64,000 nt of DNA from Blepharisma stoltei (taxonomy: Eukaryota; Ciliophora; Heterotrichea; Heterotrichida; Blepharismidae): contig CAJZBQ010000001.1 of the NCBI GenBank assembly GCA_914767885.1, forward strand, positions 1-64,000, given 5' to 3'. The notes beneath the pieces are model-generated. The model made no database searches and was not told where the DNA came from. It saw only the letters and a list, made by a program, of their open reading frames with translations. Shown here one piece after another: positions 11,655 to 24,534 of the stretch (positions are counted from its first letter, which is position 1; each line of letters begins with the position of its first letter). The position numbers were made by a program, and so were the translations under genes.

Positions 11655-13660
11655 ATGTCAGTATTCAAGTTTTTACGGATCATACTCTGTATGGCCATCC
11701 TTGCCAAATCTCAGCTGATTGTTAATATTATTTATAGTTCTTTCACAAATCTAGAGCTTGCTTTGAAAATCTCTTCTTTGCTACTTCAAAACTTTCAAAG
11801 TCATATTGACTTTAATCTAACTTATATAGAAACCTCCGAAGATCTAAAGCTGGCTACAGATGCTTCAAATATAGTTTTTGGCCTTATCTATAGTGCCTCT
11901 TTATCTGAGCTCATAAAAGAGCTTGCAGAAGAAAAATATTTTATTATCGCTTCTATTGAAGAAACTTCGAGGACATACTCAGAGTGGCAATTTTTTATTC
12001 ATAATTCTTTAAAGAATCAGATTGAAGCTTTGCTTTCAATTGTTTCCTTTTTAAATTGAGAAACATTTATTGTAGTTTCTGACCAAACTTATAGTGAAGA
12101 TGATGGATTTTCAAATTATTTTTCTAATAAGAATTATCGGTTATTTTATTTCTCAAACAGTAATGATCAAAGCTTGGCAGATTTATTTATTGGAAAAATA
12201 GTTCAAGCCACCGGGATAAGAAATATTGTAATTCTAAATAGAGGGGAAAGTGTAAAATTACTGCTAAAAAGCTTAGAAAAGCACAATTTTCTTAATATTG
12301 GGAGTGGAGCTATTATAGGAAATAAAGGGTTTTGGGGACTTTATGGTAACGGAGTTGTTAGTTACTGCGAATCGGGACTAGAATTAGCGGATAGCTATTA
12401 TAATTATGAAGGTTTAGCATTTGTGAAATTTTTAAAACAGATTCTCAGTTATAGTTCAACATACAACTCTTTAACCCTCAAAGAGTTTCTGAATAAAAAT
12501 ACAGAGGATCATCACCCAGTGTCCAATTTTACTCTAATTAATGCCAAAAATAATGAAAATTTTCTAGTAGGAAAGATTTTTAATGGAATCTTAACACTAA
12601 TAAACCCTTTAGTATACCCAGGAAATTCTTCAAAAATTCCAAACTCTCCTACTACAGATATTAATATATAAATCGCTGATGGAACAACAAATCCTTTTTT
12701 TTTCTCTGAAAATTCAGCATTAAAAATTGCTTATGCAGAGTTTTATGCTTTAGGATTGTGGGAAAATAAGCATGTATTGGACAACTTTGAAATAAAAGTA
12801 GTTGATACCGACTGTGGAGTGTCAGTTTATGATTATGATTATGCATATTCCTGCTTTTCTCAGCTACTCAATACTCCTGGAGTGGGTTTTTTAACATCTC
12901 TATATCCCTTTATAGCAATTGGATATATATGCATTGAGGTCTTTAAATTTTTCAATACCTAGCATTTCACCATATGCCATATCAAGTCTATCGCAAAACA
13001 AATCATCTTTTCCTGAATTTATGACTGTAACGAAAGACGAAAGATTTAACACAGGCGTTATCTTAAATCTTGCAGCAGTTTTCGGCTGGAAACATTTTAT
13101 TATCATCTACGATGAAGATAATTTAGGGACTTATAATTATTTTGTGGAAAAAATTGCAAAAAATAACATGAAAATTGCAAATAGTCCTGATCTTCGAACT
13201 ATGGACATGTTCTACACTAGAAATGATTATCCCAAATGAAAAAGCTGATTTGCTAAAATAATTAGCTTAAAAGTGAGACTTTTTTTTATCATTTTAACCC
13301 CTCCCTTTTGATTTTATATAGTTGAAAGTTTTTACGACGCAGGATTAAGAAGGGGTGACGTTTTATTTTTATCTGATGCAAGGATGGCTTATTCTATTTT
13401 TGGGAAACTGATTTAGTTCAACGAAGAAAAATTATTGAGCTACTGCATGGTACAGTTATAACTGCCCAAGGCGAATGGATTGATGAGTATGGACAAAAAA
13501 TAAAAAATGGGTTTATTAAAGAATATGGAAATGAGACAGATTTCGATGCTTAGCATTTGATGATACAATGCTGCTTCTAAATGGAATAGAGTTTACTATA
13601 AAGCAAGGCCAAAACGTGAAGGATCACCAAGTAATGAATGAAAATCTTAGAAAACTTACT
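11655..13660 (+). pseudogene. Receptor-family copy 2, inactivated and 3'-truncated
   Basis: Starts like the intact genes (MSVFKFLRIILCMAILAKSQ, a good signal peptide) and follows the family through both extracellular domains. Lesions seen by comparison with paralogues: the conserved INIW Trp codon TGA has become TAA (12669-12671); 2 bp are lost near 12926 (GYI|ALRSLN); single bases are lost near 13403 (YSIFWET) and near 13540 (DFRCLAF). Similarity stops at ENLRK near 13660, where a LINE fragment begins. All membrane segments are absent. Confidence 0.85.
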
Positions 13661-14420
13661 TAATTATTCAGCAGGCAATGCCTGCAGCAAGAACCTTATG
13701 GTTCTTTTTTAACTAACCATCTATCTATTTTAAGCTGCTGCGATTTATCACTTCGGCCCAAGAGTCTATCTTCTCTCTCTTTCATTAACCCATGTCGCTT
13801 TGCTCTTGAGACCAACACCTCTTCATGGAAAACTTTGATTGCCTTGTCTATTTCATCTATGCTGTGCGTCTCTTCATTCTCGTAACGCCAGTTTAATAAG
13901 CTCCGTTCAAGCCGGTGACTATAGAGGATTATTTCAGCCAACCTGATTTTTTCACATGGGTAGCTAATCTGCTCCAACCTTTTTTTCAGCTTATTTCTCT
14001 GCAGAGCATATTGTGGACAGATTTCAATTATGTGTTCTTCTGTTTCCTCTTCATAACACACTTCGCATTTTGCTGACTGTGCTAGGTGCCTAATCCATGC
14101 ATTGTGATTACTAAAATTAAACCCAGCCCTTAGTCTGTGGATTGATCCAATTGCAAGATGCCTGTCAGGGTTGTGTTTTATAAACGTCGGGGTATAGCTA
14201 TATTCAGCTTCTTCTTTCAACCATCTTCATACCCTCGTCGTTTTCTTTGTCTCTAGTTCTAGCCTGTTTACAATTTCTCTCAAGTTGCATTCGCTCAGTT
14301 TACCTTCCAAAATTTGGTCTCACTGCTCCTTCTTAGTGTTTAATATTCTCTCGTCTTCCAAGAATTCGTCTAAGTTAAGATCCCTTATGAAGCGTTGGCA
14401 TTTTCGCTCTCAAGGAAGGA
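13661..14420 (-). mobile_element. 5'-truncated LINE (non-LTR retrotransposon) fragment
   Basis: A minus-strand open frame from about 14418 to 13696 (TGA as Trp, ending TAA) encodes about 240 residues. The key segment reads C-E-V-C-Y-E-E-E-T-E-E-H-I-I-E-I-C-P, followed by QRNKLKKRL. This is the CxxC..ETxEHxxxxCP zinc-finger arrangement found at the C-terminus of many LINE reverse transcriptases, preceded by RLRAGFNF. The polymerase domain is missing. Two hairpins mark the 3' end: GCAGGCAATGCCTGC (13671-13685) and AAGAACC/GGTTCTT (13689-13706), the second containing the stop codon. Different receptor copies lie on the two sides, so no target duplication can be read. Confidence 0.75.
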
Positions 14421-14428
14421 TCTCTTTA

Positions 14429-17368
14429 ATGTTAATGATTTATTTATAGGAAAAGCAATTCAAGCCAGTGGAATAAAAAATCTTGTGCTATTAAATAGAG
14501 GGGAAAGCGCTGAATTGCTATTAAAAAGTTTAGTAGAGCAAAGTTTGCTTTCTCTTGGAACTGGAGTTGTTGTTGGAAGCGAAGGTTCGTGAAGTTTAAA
14601 TGGAAACGGAGTTATTGCTTATGTAGAATCAGGATTAGAAAGTGCTGACAGCAATTTCAATACTCTTATGAAGGTTTAGCATTCATAAAATTCCTGAATC
14701 TAATGATTAACTTTTCTTCAAAGCCTGACCCTTTTGACTTACTCGAATTTTTAAATACAAAAACAGTCAATCACTATCCTATCTCCAATTTTATGCTTCT
14801 CAATACAGTAAATAACATAAATGCTGCAGTCGGAAATATTTTTAATGGAAATTTGACTATACTTAATTCTCTTACCTTTCCAGGAAATTCTCCAAATATT
14901 CCGAACTCTCCAACGACTGCAGTCAATATATGAATGGCAAGTGGAAACACAAATTGGATGTCATCTCCTGATGTTGTAGTGCATGAACTAGCAATTGCGG
15001 AAACGTTTGCCCTGAACTATTGGAAAAGTACACATGCTTTAGAAGGTTTTGAAATAACAGTAACTAACACTGATTGTGGGGCGTCTGAATACAATGCTAC
15101 CTATGGGTATTTCTGCTTTTATAATTTACTTGCTACTCCTGGCGTTGGCTATTTATCATCACCATACCCGTACATAGACTTGCCTACATCTATACATTGA
15201 GAAGTTTAAACGTTTCTATATCCCAGATTTCTCAATACGCTCCTTTTGCAAGTTTGGAAAACCAAACAAACTTCCCTGAGTTTATGAGAGTTGCAAGAAG
15301 TGATAAGTACAACATACAAGTTATATTTAATCTCTGTGTGATTTTTAACTGAAAAAATATTATGGTTATATACGACGAAACAAGCTCTGATAGCTATGAG
15401 TATTTCGTTGCAATGGCTAAACAATTTAATGTGGAAATTGTAAATAGTCCGAAATATAGATTGATTGACACTTACTACACAATGGATATGTACCAGGAGT
15501 GAAAATGGTGGTTTGAAGGCAATGTAAACTTAAAGGCTAGACTTGTGGTGCCTTTATTGATTCCTCCTTATGGCTTCTATGTAACTGAAAGTCTTTATGA
15601 TACAGGAATGAGAAGAGGCGATATTATTGTCCTCTCTAATTCTCGTATTGCCTATTCTTTACAGTGACTAAATGACCCTATCCAAAATAAAAAAATAATT
15701 GAAATGTTTGATGGAGCAGTTATCGCTACACATGAGTGAATTGGAGAATATGGAGAAATGCTAAAAAAGAGTTCAATAGGCATTATTCTAATTCAACAGA
15801 TTTTCGTTGTTTAGCATTTGATTCTGCAATTCTTCTTTTAAATGGAATAAAATTTACTATACAGCAAGGGCAGAATACCAAAGATTTTCAATCCATGAAT
15901 ATCAACCTAAGGAAACAGAGGTTTGCAGGGTGTTCTGGACAGTGTCAATTGAACAAGGAAGTAGCCAAAGGCTCTTGCCTAGAATTGGGATTTACAACAT
16001 AAGACTGGATACTACGACTCAAAAATTATATGAAGTACTGGCAGCACAACTTTGATTTCTTTATTTAGTGAGATCCTCTGATTTGACTCTACTACTGTAG
16101 TGCCAACTGACTTTATAATATATGAAAATGGGTGTCCTTTCCCAAAAAAAGCAATTTCTCATTCAGAAAAAGGTTCTGGGGTGTTCTATGGAATTTCAGC
16201 TGCTTTTGTCGTCTTCACAGCTTTATATTGTTTTTGAATCTGGAACAAATGGTGGAAAAATATAAAAATTGAAAAATTAATAAATTCTTCGGCTGCTCAG
16301 TTTGAAGATTATATTCTCATGGCAGTCGTGGCAATTGACTTTTTTCAATTCATTAGTCAAGGTCCGGATATTGGCTGGCTATTTTTTTGGCTGTCTAGAA
16401 TATGCTCTTATTCAATAACAAATTTTGATTATTCTGTTGGCAAAAGTAATTATTGGATTTATTTGTATACAGCCATGATAATTTCTTGCTATTGGGTTTT
16501 TTCAGCTTGCGCATTGATTTTTAATTTAAATAAGCTTGATGGCTGGCTATTGAAGTATGTTAGAATTTTTGCTACTCTTTTGTTGCCTATAATTGGAAAT
16601 ATCGTATTTGTGCCTATGGTCTCAGTTTTTTTAAGTATTTTTCAATGCGATGAAGGAACCAGCAATCAAATATCTGATTCTTTTATAAGACATGATTGCA
16701 CTACTTATTGCAGAAATCACAAATATATTTTATGAGCATTTTTTTCATTAATTTCGCTGATCATGTATATACCTCTGTCTATCTATTTTAGATATCATTA
16801 TGAGAATAGTAATGATCACATCAATATACGAACAAAACCAACTTTTATTTTACAAAAATCAGTTTTACAGATCAGTATCATTGCTATGAGCCAGACCATA
16901 AAAGTATATAGCCAATCCTTGCATGGTCTTTGCTGCAGCATACTTTTACTTATATTTATTTTATTATGCTTAAAGAACAGTCCTTATAATTATAGTCGCA
17001 TGAATTTTTGGGCAGTTACTTCATATTTTGGAGTTTTATATAACTTTATTCTATCTTCAATTTATTGACTTACAGAATTTGAGTCCCAAGAATTATGACT
17101 TAGTCTTCAAATCTTAGTTTGGGCTACCTTAGGGATATCTGGTATTTTAATCCAATGAAAACTGATTCCAAGCTTACTTTTGACAGCTCAGCCACCAGAT
17201 ATCGCGATTTTTTTTAGATTTTCATTGGGTGCTAGAGTCTCAGCTGCAGATATTAATAAACTGAAAAAAGAAATTGTCCAAATTAGTGACATGGGTGAAG
17301 AAAAATTGCCAAATCTTAAAAGCCAAACCCGCTTTTCGATTGAAAAGGATGACCTAATTTCAGAATAA
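14429..17368 (+). pseudogene. Receptor-family copy 3, decayed duplicate
   Basis: Near-identical to 20925-24190 but lacking the signal peptide and first part of domain 1, where the LINE fragment abuts. Frameshifts relative to the intact duplicate: scrambled bases near 14655-14665, a lost C near 15177 (IDLAYIYT), a lost A near 15765 (LKKEFNRH), a lost A near 15939 (GCSGTVS) and an 18-bp loss near 16037. The membrane region and the tail ending in ...DDLISE are otherwise preserved. This copy has no M1 element and so gives the empty site for the insertion at 21273. Confidence 0.9.
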
Positions 17369-17519
17369 AATTACTTTTAGTGATAACATTTATTAGTTTG
17401 TAATTTCCAAATAATAATTATAATGCGAATATAAGCACTTCTACTCATTTTGATTATCTTATTTTCAAATAGTATAAGAAAAATCATTCTGAGTATTTAT
17501 AATTTATTTAATGATTCCT

Positions 17520-18400
17520 TAATCTTGATTACAAAGAAAAATTAAAATCTCTCCTTTTAAAGCATTTTTTTAAAATTAATTATTTTGCATTATATTGAAA
17601 AGTAGCCTAATATTATTCATCTCATATAGTCTTTTTCAATTCAAATTATTTATTAGCATCTTTTATATGAACAGTAATTTTTTTGATTATGATATACTCA
17701 ACAATTTATCTATAAGTCTTGCTGTTCCTTGATCACATATAGCTAACTTTATATTGCCATAAATTTATTGAGGTCTGAGGTGTAAAAGTAAAGCTGTTTG
17801 CTTTTCTGCGAGCTCAATAATTTGAATTCTTTGTAATTAGCCTCCCTTTTATCGTTGATGAAGCCGATTTATTTATTTATTTGAACTAAATATCAATAGA
17901 AAATTCGAGTTTTCTAACTCTACCCTCAATCCTTGATTGCATCATCAAATTCATTGGGTTTAAAATTTTTTGGGTCACGTGTGGGTTTCATGATTACTTT
18001 ATCAAAGCGCTCAACCAAAGGTCTAATTTCCTGATTTTTTGGCAAATTTTATGATCTTCTCGTTTGGTCATGGCTCAAAAAATTTGATACCATGGTATTT
18101 TGGTTTTAATGCAATACTCAGTCTGGCTTTTCTTGACAGTAGCTGGAATGATAACTCAATAAAAATGGCATCCTATTTGATTATTAACTGATAAGGTAGA
18201 GATATAGCATATTTCTTTACGTTTCAAATGGGAAGACAGGCATCTGTAAAGAAATTAACAAAATGAAAGGGGAGATTGAAGAAAATATAGATAAATAGCT
18301 GTAAATATTGACGATCAATCTATTTCTTCAAGCTCAAGATTGAATGTACTGTTAGATTTTGTTAGCTGAAGGAATTTTAATTATATTTAAAATCAATAAA
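17520..18400 (+). pseudogene. Spacer with receptor C-terminal relic
   Basis: From 17520 to about 17990 no gene is recognised; a fragment near 17930 (CCCTCAATCCTTGATTG) resembles an M2 terminus. From about 18080 a decayed C-terminal stretch of a receptor paralogue is legible (ITQWKWHPI, VDIAYFFTFQMGRQ in shifting frames), similar to 24880-25190. It cannot be expressed as a receptor. Confidence 0.6.
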
Positions 18401-18719
18401 TTTTCAGTTAAATTAATTATAGATTTAAGATTTTACTTTTAATTTAGGTAGCATGCCATTTGGCTTCGTTTTTTTAATCTTATTTTAATATATTCCAGAT
18501 TTGATTAATTCTATCATTTATTGGTTTTTTAGTGTTAATTCTAAACTATTCTTTATCAAATAATCTTGTCTTGTAGCAGTTATTATATTTAGCATTTATG
18601 TTAAGCAATTAGAGTTTTGGCTTCAGCTTTAAGCAGCGGTTCCTAAGAACGTAATTAATATGATAACAATTGAAAAACGATGATAAATAAATTATTTCGG
18701 ACAAAGAATTAATTTTGAA

Positions 18720-18953
18720 TTATTTAAAAAATTTCAATTTGAAATAATATGCAAACAAATATTAATTTAATTTAAAATTTATGTTTTAGAGTACAAGCTA
18801 TTTAAAATTTAACTGAATTAGTTAGAGATTTCATTATAATAATCATCACTATATATCAATTTTTATATAAAAAATTTTTGTTTGATTATGGAGGATAGTT
18901 TTTTACCTAAAAAGGATTTTTCAAATTGTTTTGTTAGCTCATGGAGTGGGGAG
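18720..18953. mobile_element. M1 MITE, degraded
   Basis: The right end TTTTGTTAGCTCATGGAGTGGGGAG followed by TTA (18954-18956) is a mutated M1 terminus. Upstream lies the family core (GCAAACAAATATTAATTTAA, then AAATTTATGTTTT). The left terminus is not identifiable, so the start is approximate. Receptor-like sequence resumes immediately to the right. Confidence 0.6.
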
Positions 18954-18956
18954 TTA

Positions 18957-19575
18957 GAATCAGAAAAAGCAAACTATAGATTTCCTATAGTGAATTAGTA
19001 TGAATCGGTCCATAAGGGCGTCTTTTTGGATTAACTAAGCTATGAGAATATAAATGATTACATTAACATAAAATCAAAGCCCCTTTTTATTATAGAAAAA
19101 ACTATTATCCAGCTTCTCATCGTTGTTTGAATAAAACTTCAAAACCCTTTGATGAGTCTTTGCATGGTCTTTTCTGCATCATCATTTTTGTATTAATACT
19201 TTTTTTATGCTTCAAGCAAAGCATTAAAATTATCAGAGGGCAAATCTTTGGCTGGCTATTTCATATATAGCTATTTTATGGAATTATTTTTCTTTATTGA
19301 CTACACGTTTTACTCTCAAATGTTATGGCTTGTGCTTCAATTCTCAGTGTGGTATCTCTTAGCAGCAGTTGGTATTACCATTCAGTGTAAGCGATTTCCA
19401 AGCTTATTACTTGCTGATAAAGTCGTCGACATAACCATTTTTTAAAAATTTTCAATGGGAATCAAATTAGTGAGATGGAACTTGTAAAAGCTTAAAAAAA
19501 TATATAGAAAACAAAGAAGAAGGTTCTGAGAATTTATCACATTCATCTCAAGATAATATTTTTAAGAATAATTAT
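18957..19575 (+). pseudogene. Receptor C-terminal relic (type-5-like)
   Basis: Begins with ESEKANYRFPIV, matching ESERANYRFSIV of the divergent copy at 26034-29796. It then jumps to the last membrane segments and tail (NDYINIKSKP, ESLHGLFCIIIF, WYLLAAVGITIQCKRFPSLL, VVDITIF) with frameshifts and stops. Most of the gene is deleted. Confidence 0.65.
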
Positions 19576-20398
19576 TAAATATAAAGTAATTTTTATTATC
19601 AATTTCATTCTAGTTTAAAATATTTAGCTGATAGCTTGAGCAAATTGAATTTTGGCTTATACTAATTTCGAATATCGTTTGCTTATTAGTTTCAAATAAA
19701 TTAAATAATTTCATGTAAATAATTTCTTGATTAGTTATTATAATTTAAAGCGTATCTGCTCCCGTCTTGGCTAGCTTGAATATAATTTCTATTAACAAAA
19801 AATTTATTAAAAGAAGATTTGAGGAGCCGATTGTCTGTAGTGAATCAATAAAAAAACAAATAAGACTATAGCTTGTATATTTATCGACTGATTAATAAAA
19901 TTGGTATAAATTCTTTTTTCTTATCCTTAGAAAGTGCTAAATTTTAAATATTGTTAGGCAGATAGTTAATAAAAATCGAAAAGCAGACACTTTTTGATAT
20001 AATTAATTTTGAAGTATTAAAGTATACAAACAATCGAATTTATGACACTTGTAAATAATTTATGAACGATATTTCCCCTTTCCATTTTATTGAAAGTTCT
20101 AAATTTTATTCGCTGGCTAATAAGTATAAAGTCCTAGGTAGGTTATTACGAAAGGCAATATCGAATTGATTTCATATCACAAAATTTAACTTTCTTAAAC
20201 ACCTAATTGAGCTTGTCAAATGCAAAATGAATCTAAAGATTTTTGGCTATCCAATAGGCATCCTAATAATGATTTAATATATAAATTTTCTAAAATAATT
20301 TATTTAATCAAGAAATCCTAATAAAAGCTAGATTGATAAAAATAACAAATAAATCTTGATATTTTTTCTTAAAGTAAGATTTAATATAAAAGTTAGCA
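19576..20398. other. Intergenic spacer upstream of receptor 4
   Basis: AT-rich DNA with no supported gene, RNA or element. It lies directly upstream of an intact receptor gene, so its promoter is expected here; no consensus motif is recognised. Confidence 0.5.
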
Positions 20399-23300
20399 AT
20401 GAAGATTTTGGTAATTTTGCTATTCATGATAGTCCTTTCTAATAGCCTATTGCTTATTGGCATCGTTTATAGTCCTTACACAAATACAGAACTCCCCTCG
20501 AATATTATTGCTTTGTTGGAAAATAGTTTTCAAGGTCAGTTTGAATTTTACCTAACCTGTGTTGAGACTTTTGAAGATGTTCTATTGGCTACAAACACCG
20601 CAGATATAATTTTTGATCTAACCTTTAGCACTTCACTTTTAGAATCCATCAAAAAGCTCGCTGAAGAGAAGCATTTTATAATCGCTTCAATCAATAAATC
20701 ATCTGGCACTTTCTCAAATTGAGAATTTTTTATCCACGACTCATGAGAAAATCATCTTAAGGCTTTATCAAGCATTATTTCTTATTTTAATTGAGAAACT
20801 TTTATTGTGGTTTCTGATGAACGGCATGACGAAAATGATGGTTTTGATACATATTTTTCTGATAAAAATTATCAGTGATTCTTTTTTGCTAATAATAAGA
20901 TTAAAAAATCATCGGACTTATTTATAGGAAAAGCAATTCAAGCCAGTGGAATAAAAAATCTTGTGCTATTAAATAGAGGGGAAAGCACTAAATTACTATT
21001 ACAAAGTTTAGTAGAGCAAAGTTTACTTTCTCTTGGAACTGGAGTTATTGTTGGAAGCGAAGGTGCGTGAGGTTTATATGGAAACGGGGTTATTGCTTAT
21101 GTAGAATCAGGATTAGAAAGTGCTGACAGTTATTACTCTTATGAAGGTCTAGCATTCATAAAATTCCTGAATCTAATGATAAACTTTTCTTCAAAGCCTG
21201 ACCCTTTTGACTTACTCGAATTTTTAAATTCAAAAACAGTCAATCACTATCCTATCTCCAATTTTATGCTTCTTATTCCCCCTCTGCAGCGAACCAAAAA
21301 TTCTTGTTCGTTTACAGAGGGGTTAATTTTTAACAAAATTTATACAAATATTTTATAAATTTTTTTTTTCGAAATTTTAAAATAATCTTAATTCTAAAAA
21401 TTGGAAATCAAATATTATTATTTTGTTTGTAAAATTTATGTTGTAAAAACACAATTTGTTCAAAATTAAATAGAATTAGCTATAGACTTCATTATACTAT
21501 TTATCACTTATATATCAAATTGTTCGCTCGCGGAAAAAGTTTTTCTATAAAAAATAAAATTCTTCGAATGGTTTTGTTCGCTCACGGAAGGGGGAGTTAA
21601 TACGGTAAATAACATAAATGCTGCAGTCGGAAATATTTTTAATGGAAATTTGACTATACTTAATTCTCTTACCTTTCCAGGAAATTCTCCAAATATTCCG
21701 AACTCTCCAACGACTGCAGTCAATATATGAATGGCAAGTGGAAACACAAATTGGATGTCATCTCCTGATGTTGTAGTGCATGAACTAGCAATTGCGGAAA
21801 CGTTTGCCCTGAACTATTGGAAAAGTACACATGCTTTAGAAGGCTTTGAAATAACAGTAACTAACACTGATTGTGGGGCATCTGAGTACAATGCTACCTA
21901 TGGGTATTTCTGCTTTTATAATTTACTTGCTACTCCTGGCGTTGGCTATTTATCATCACCATACCCATACATAGACCTTGCCTACATCTATACATTGAGA
22001 AGTTTAAACGTTTCTATATCCCAGATTTCTCAATACGCTCCTTTTGCAAGTTTGGAAAACCAAACAAACTTCCCTGAGTTTATGAGAGTTGCAAGAAGTG
22101 ATAAGTACAACATACAAGTTATATTTAATCTCTGTGTGATTTTTAACTGAAAAAATATTATGGTTATATACGACGAAACCAGTTATGATAACTATGAGTA
22201 TTTCGTGGCAATGGCTAAACAATTTAATGTGGAAATTGTAAATAGTCCGAAATATAGATTGATTGACACTTACTACACAATGGATAAGTACCAGGAGTGA
22301 AAATGGTGGTTTGAAGGCAATGTAAACTTAAAGGCTAGACTTGTGGTGCCTTTATTGATTCCTCCTTATGGCTTCTATGTAGCTGAAAGTTTTTATGATA
22401 CAGGAAAGAGAAGAGGTGATATTATTGTCCTCTCTAATGCTCGTATTGCCTATTCTTTAGAGTGATTAAATGACCCTATCCAAAATGAAAAGATAGTCGA
22501 AATTTTTGATGGAGCAGTTATCGCTTCACAAGCTGAGTGAATTGGAGAATATGGAGAAATGCTAAAAAAAGAGTTCAATAGGCATTATTCTAATTCAACA
22601 GATTTTCGTTGTTTAGCATTTGATTCTGCAATGCTTCTTTTAAATGGAATAAAATTTACTATACAACAAGGGCAGAATACCAAAGATTTTCAATCAATGA
22701 ATAGCAACCTAAGGAAACAGAGGTTTACAGGATGTTCTGGAACAGTGTCAATTGAACAAGGAAGTAACCAAAGGCTCTTGCCTACAATTGGAATTTACAA
22801 CATAAGACTGGATACTACGACTCAAAAATTATATGAAGTACTTGTAGGACTTTATGATCCTGGCAGTACTACTTTGATTTCTTTATTTAGTGAGATCCTC
22901 TGATTTGACTCTACTACTGTAGTGCCAACTGACTTTATAATATATGAAAATGGATGTCCTTTTCCAAAAAAAGCAATTTCTCATTCAGAAAAAGGTTCTG
23001 GGGTGTTCTATGGAATTTCAGCTGCTTTTGTCGTCTTCTCAGCTGTGTATTGTTTTTGAATCTGGAACAAATGGTGGAAAAATATAAAAATTGAAAAATT
23101 AATAAATTCTGCGGCTGCTCAGTTTGAAGATTATATTCTCATGGCAATCGTGGCAATTGACTTTTTTCAATTCATTAGTCAAGGTCCGGATATTGGCTGG
23201 CTATTTTTTTGGCTGTCTAGAATATGCTCTTATTCAATGGCAAATTTTGATTATTCTGTTGGCAAAAGTAATTATTGGATTTATTTGTATACAGCCATGA

Positions 23301-24190
23301 TAATTTCTTGCTATTGGGTTTTTTCAGCTTGCATATTGATTTTTAAGTTAAATAAGCTTAATGGTTGACTATTGAAGTATGTTAGAATTTTTGCTACTCT
23401 TTTATTGCTCATAATTGGAAATATCATATTTGTGCCTATGGTCTCAGTTCTTTTAAGTATTTTTCAATGCGATGAAGGAACCAGCAATCAAATATCTGAT
23501 TCTTTTATAAGACATGATTGCACTACTTATTGCTGAAATCACAAATATATTTTATGAGCATTTTTTTCATTAATTTCGCTGATCATGTATATACCTCTGT
23601 CTATCTATTTTAGATATCATTATGAGAATAGTAATGATCACATCAATATACGAACAAAACCAACTTTTATTTTACAAAAATCAGTTTTACAGATCAGTAT
23701 CATTGCTATGAGCCAGACCATAAAAGTATATAGCCAATCCTTGCATGGTCTTTGCTGCAGCATACTTTTACTTATATTTATTTTATTATGCTTAAAGAAC
23801 AGTCCTTATAATTATAGTCGCATGAATTTTTGGGCAGTTACTTCATATTTTGGAGTTTTATATAACTTTATTCTATCTTCAATTTATTGACTTACAGAAT
23901 TTGAGTCCCAAGAATTATGACTTAGTCTTCAAATCTTAGTTTGGGCTACCTTAGGGATATCTGGTATTTTAATCCAATGAAAACTGATTCCAAGCTTACT
24001 TTTGACAGCTCAGCCACCAGATATCGCGATTTTTTTTAGATTTTCATTGGGTGCTAGAGTCTCAGCTGCAGATATTAATAAACTGAAAAAAGAAATTGTC
24101 CAAATTAGTGACATGGGTGAAGAAAAATTGCCAAATCTTAAAAGCCAAACCCGCTTTTCGATTGAAAAGGATGACCTAATTTCAGAATAA
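20399..24190 (+). CDS. Receptor-like membrane protein 4 (PBP1 ectodomain, about 9 TM)
   Basis: With TGA as Trp and the 324-bp M1 element (21273-21596) removed, the frame is open for 3468 nt (1155 residues). The signal peptide is MKILVILLFMIVLSNSLL. Domain 1 has IIFDLTFS, KHFIIAS and IQASGIKNLVLL. Domain 2 has TPGVGYLSSPYP, FPEFMRVARSDK, FNWKNIMVIYDE, FRCLAFDSAMLLLNG and GCSGTVSIEQG. The membrane part contains FQFISQGPDI, LLLIIGNIIFVP, FQCDEG...DCTTYCW (the Trp is TGA at 23534) and PYNYSRMNFW. The tail is DIAIFFRFSLGARVSAADINKLKKEI. Several Trp codons that are TGA here are TGG in other family members. It is probably a cell-surface sensor; its ligand is unknown. Confidence 0.87.
21273..21596. 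mobile_element. M1 MITE with filled/empty site evidence, 324 bp
   Basis: TTA at 21273-21275 and 21597-21599 flanks TTCCCCCTCTGCAGCGAAC ... GTTCGCTCACGGAAGGGGGAG. The duplicated copy at about 14800 reads ATGCTTCTCAATACAGTAAA without the insert; here removal gives ATGCTTCTTAATACGGTAAA, encoding the same MLLNTVN. The element is noncoding and AT-rich inside. This is the clearest demonstration in the window of element boundaries and the 3-bp target duplication. Confidence 0.95.
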
Positions 24191-24534
24191 AATTACTTTT
24201 AGTGATAACATTTATTAGTTTGTAATTTCCAAATAATAATTATAATGCGAATATAAGCACTTCTACTCATTTTGATTATCTTATTTTCAAATAGTATAAG
24301 AAAAATCATTCTGAGTATTTATAATTTATTTAATGATTCCTTATGAAATAAAGATCTATAAATACTCAAAGAAAAACCAAAAATAAGAATAAAATTTTCT
24401 TACTATATTCCAAAAATAGGCAAATCCATATAAAACTGGCTAGCTTTCTTTCCTTTTGCAATGTACTTCATCTTGGACATCAAATTTTGTCTTCTTCACT
24501 GGTGAGCTTAAAAAAATTAATGTATAAAACCGAT

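Larger units (their letters stand above)
14429..18640. repeat. Segmental duplication, copy 1
   Basis: Shares long near-identical stretches with 20925-25480: the receptor body, the same 3' flank (17369-17519 equals 24191-24341) and downstream relics (about 18080-18640 similar to 24880-25480). This copy lacks about 0.4 kb between 17520 and 17990 relative to the other and lacks the MITE found there. Divergence is low in the receptor body and higher in the relics. Confidence 0.85.

Noticed and set aside
13112-13660. A second coding region antisense to the receptor copies
   Set aside because: Antisense open stretches in the receptor genes show no homology and shift between copies, as expected for shadows of the real frame.
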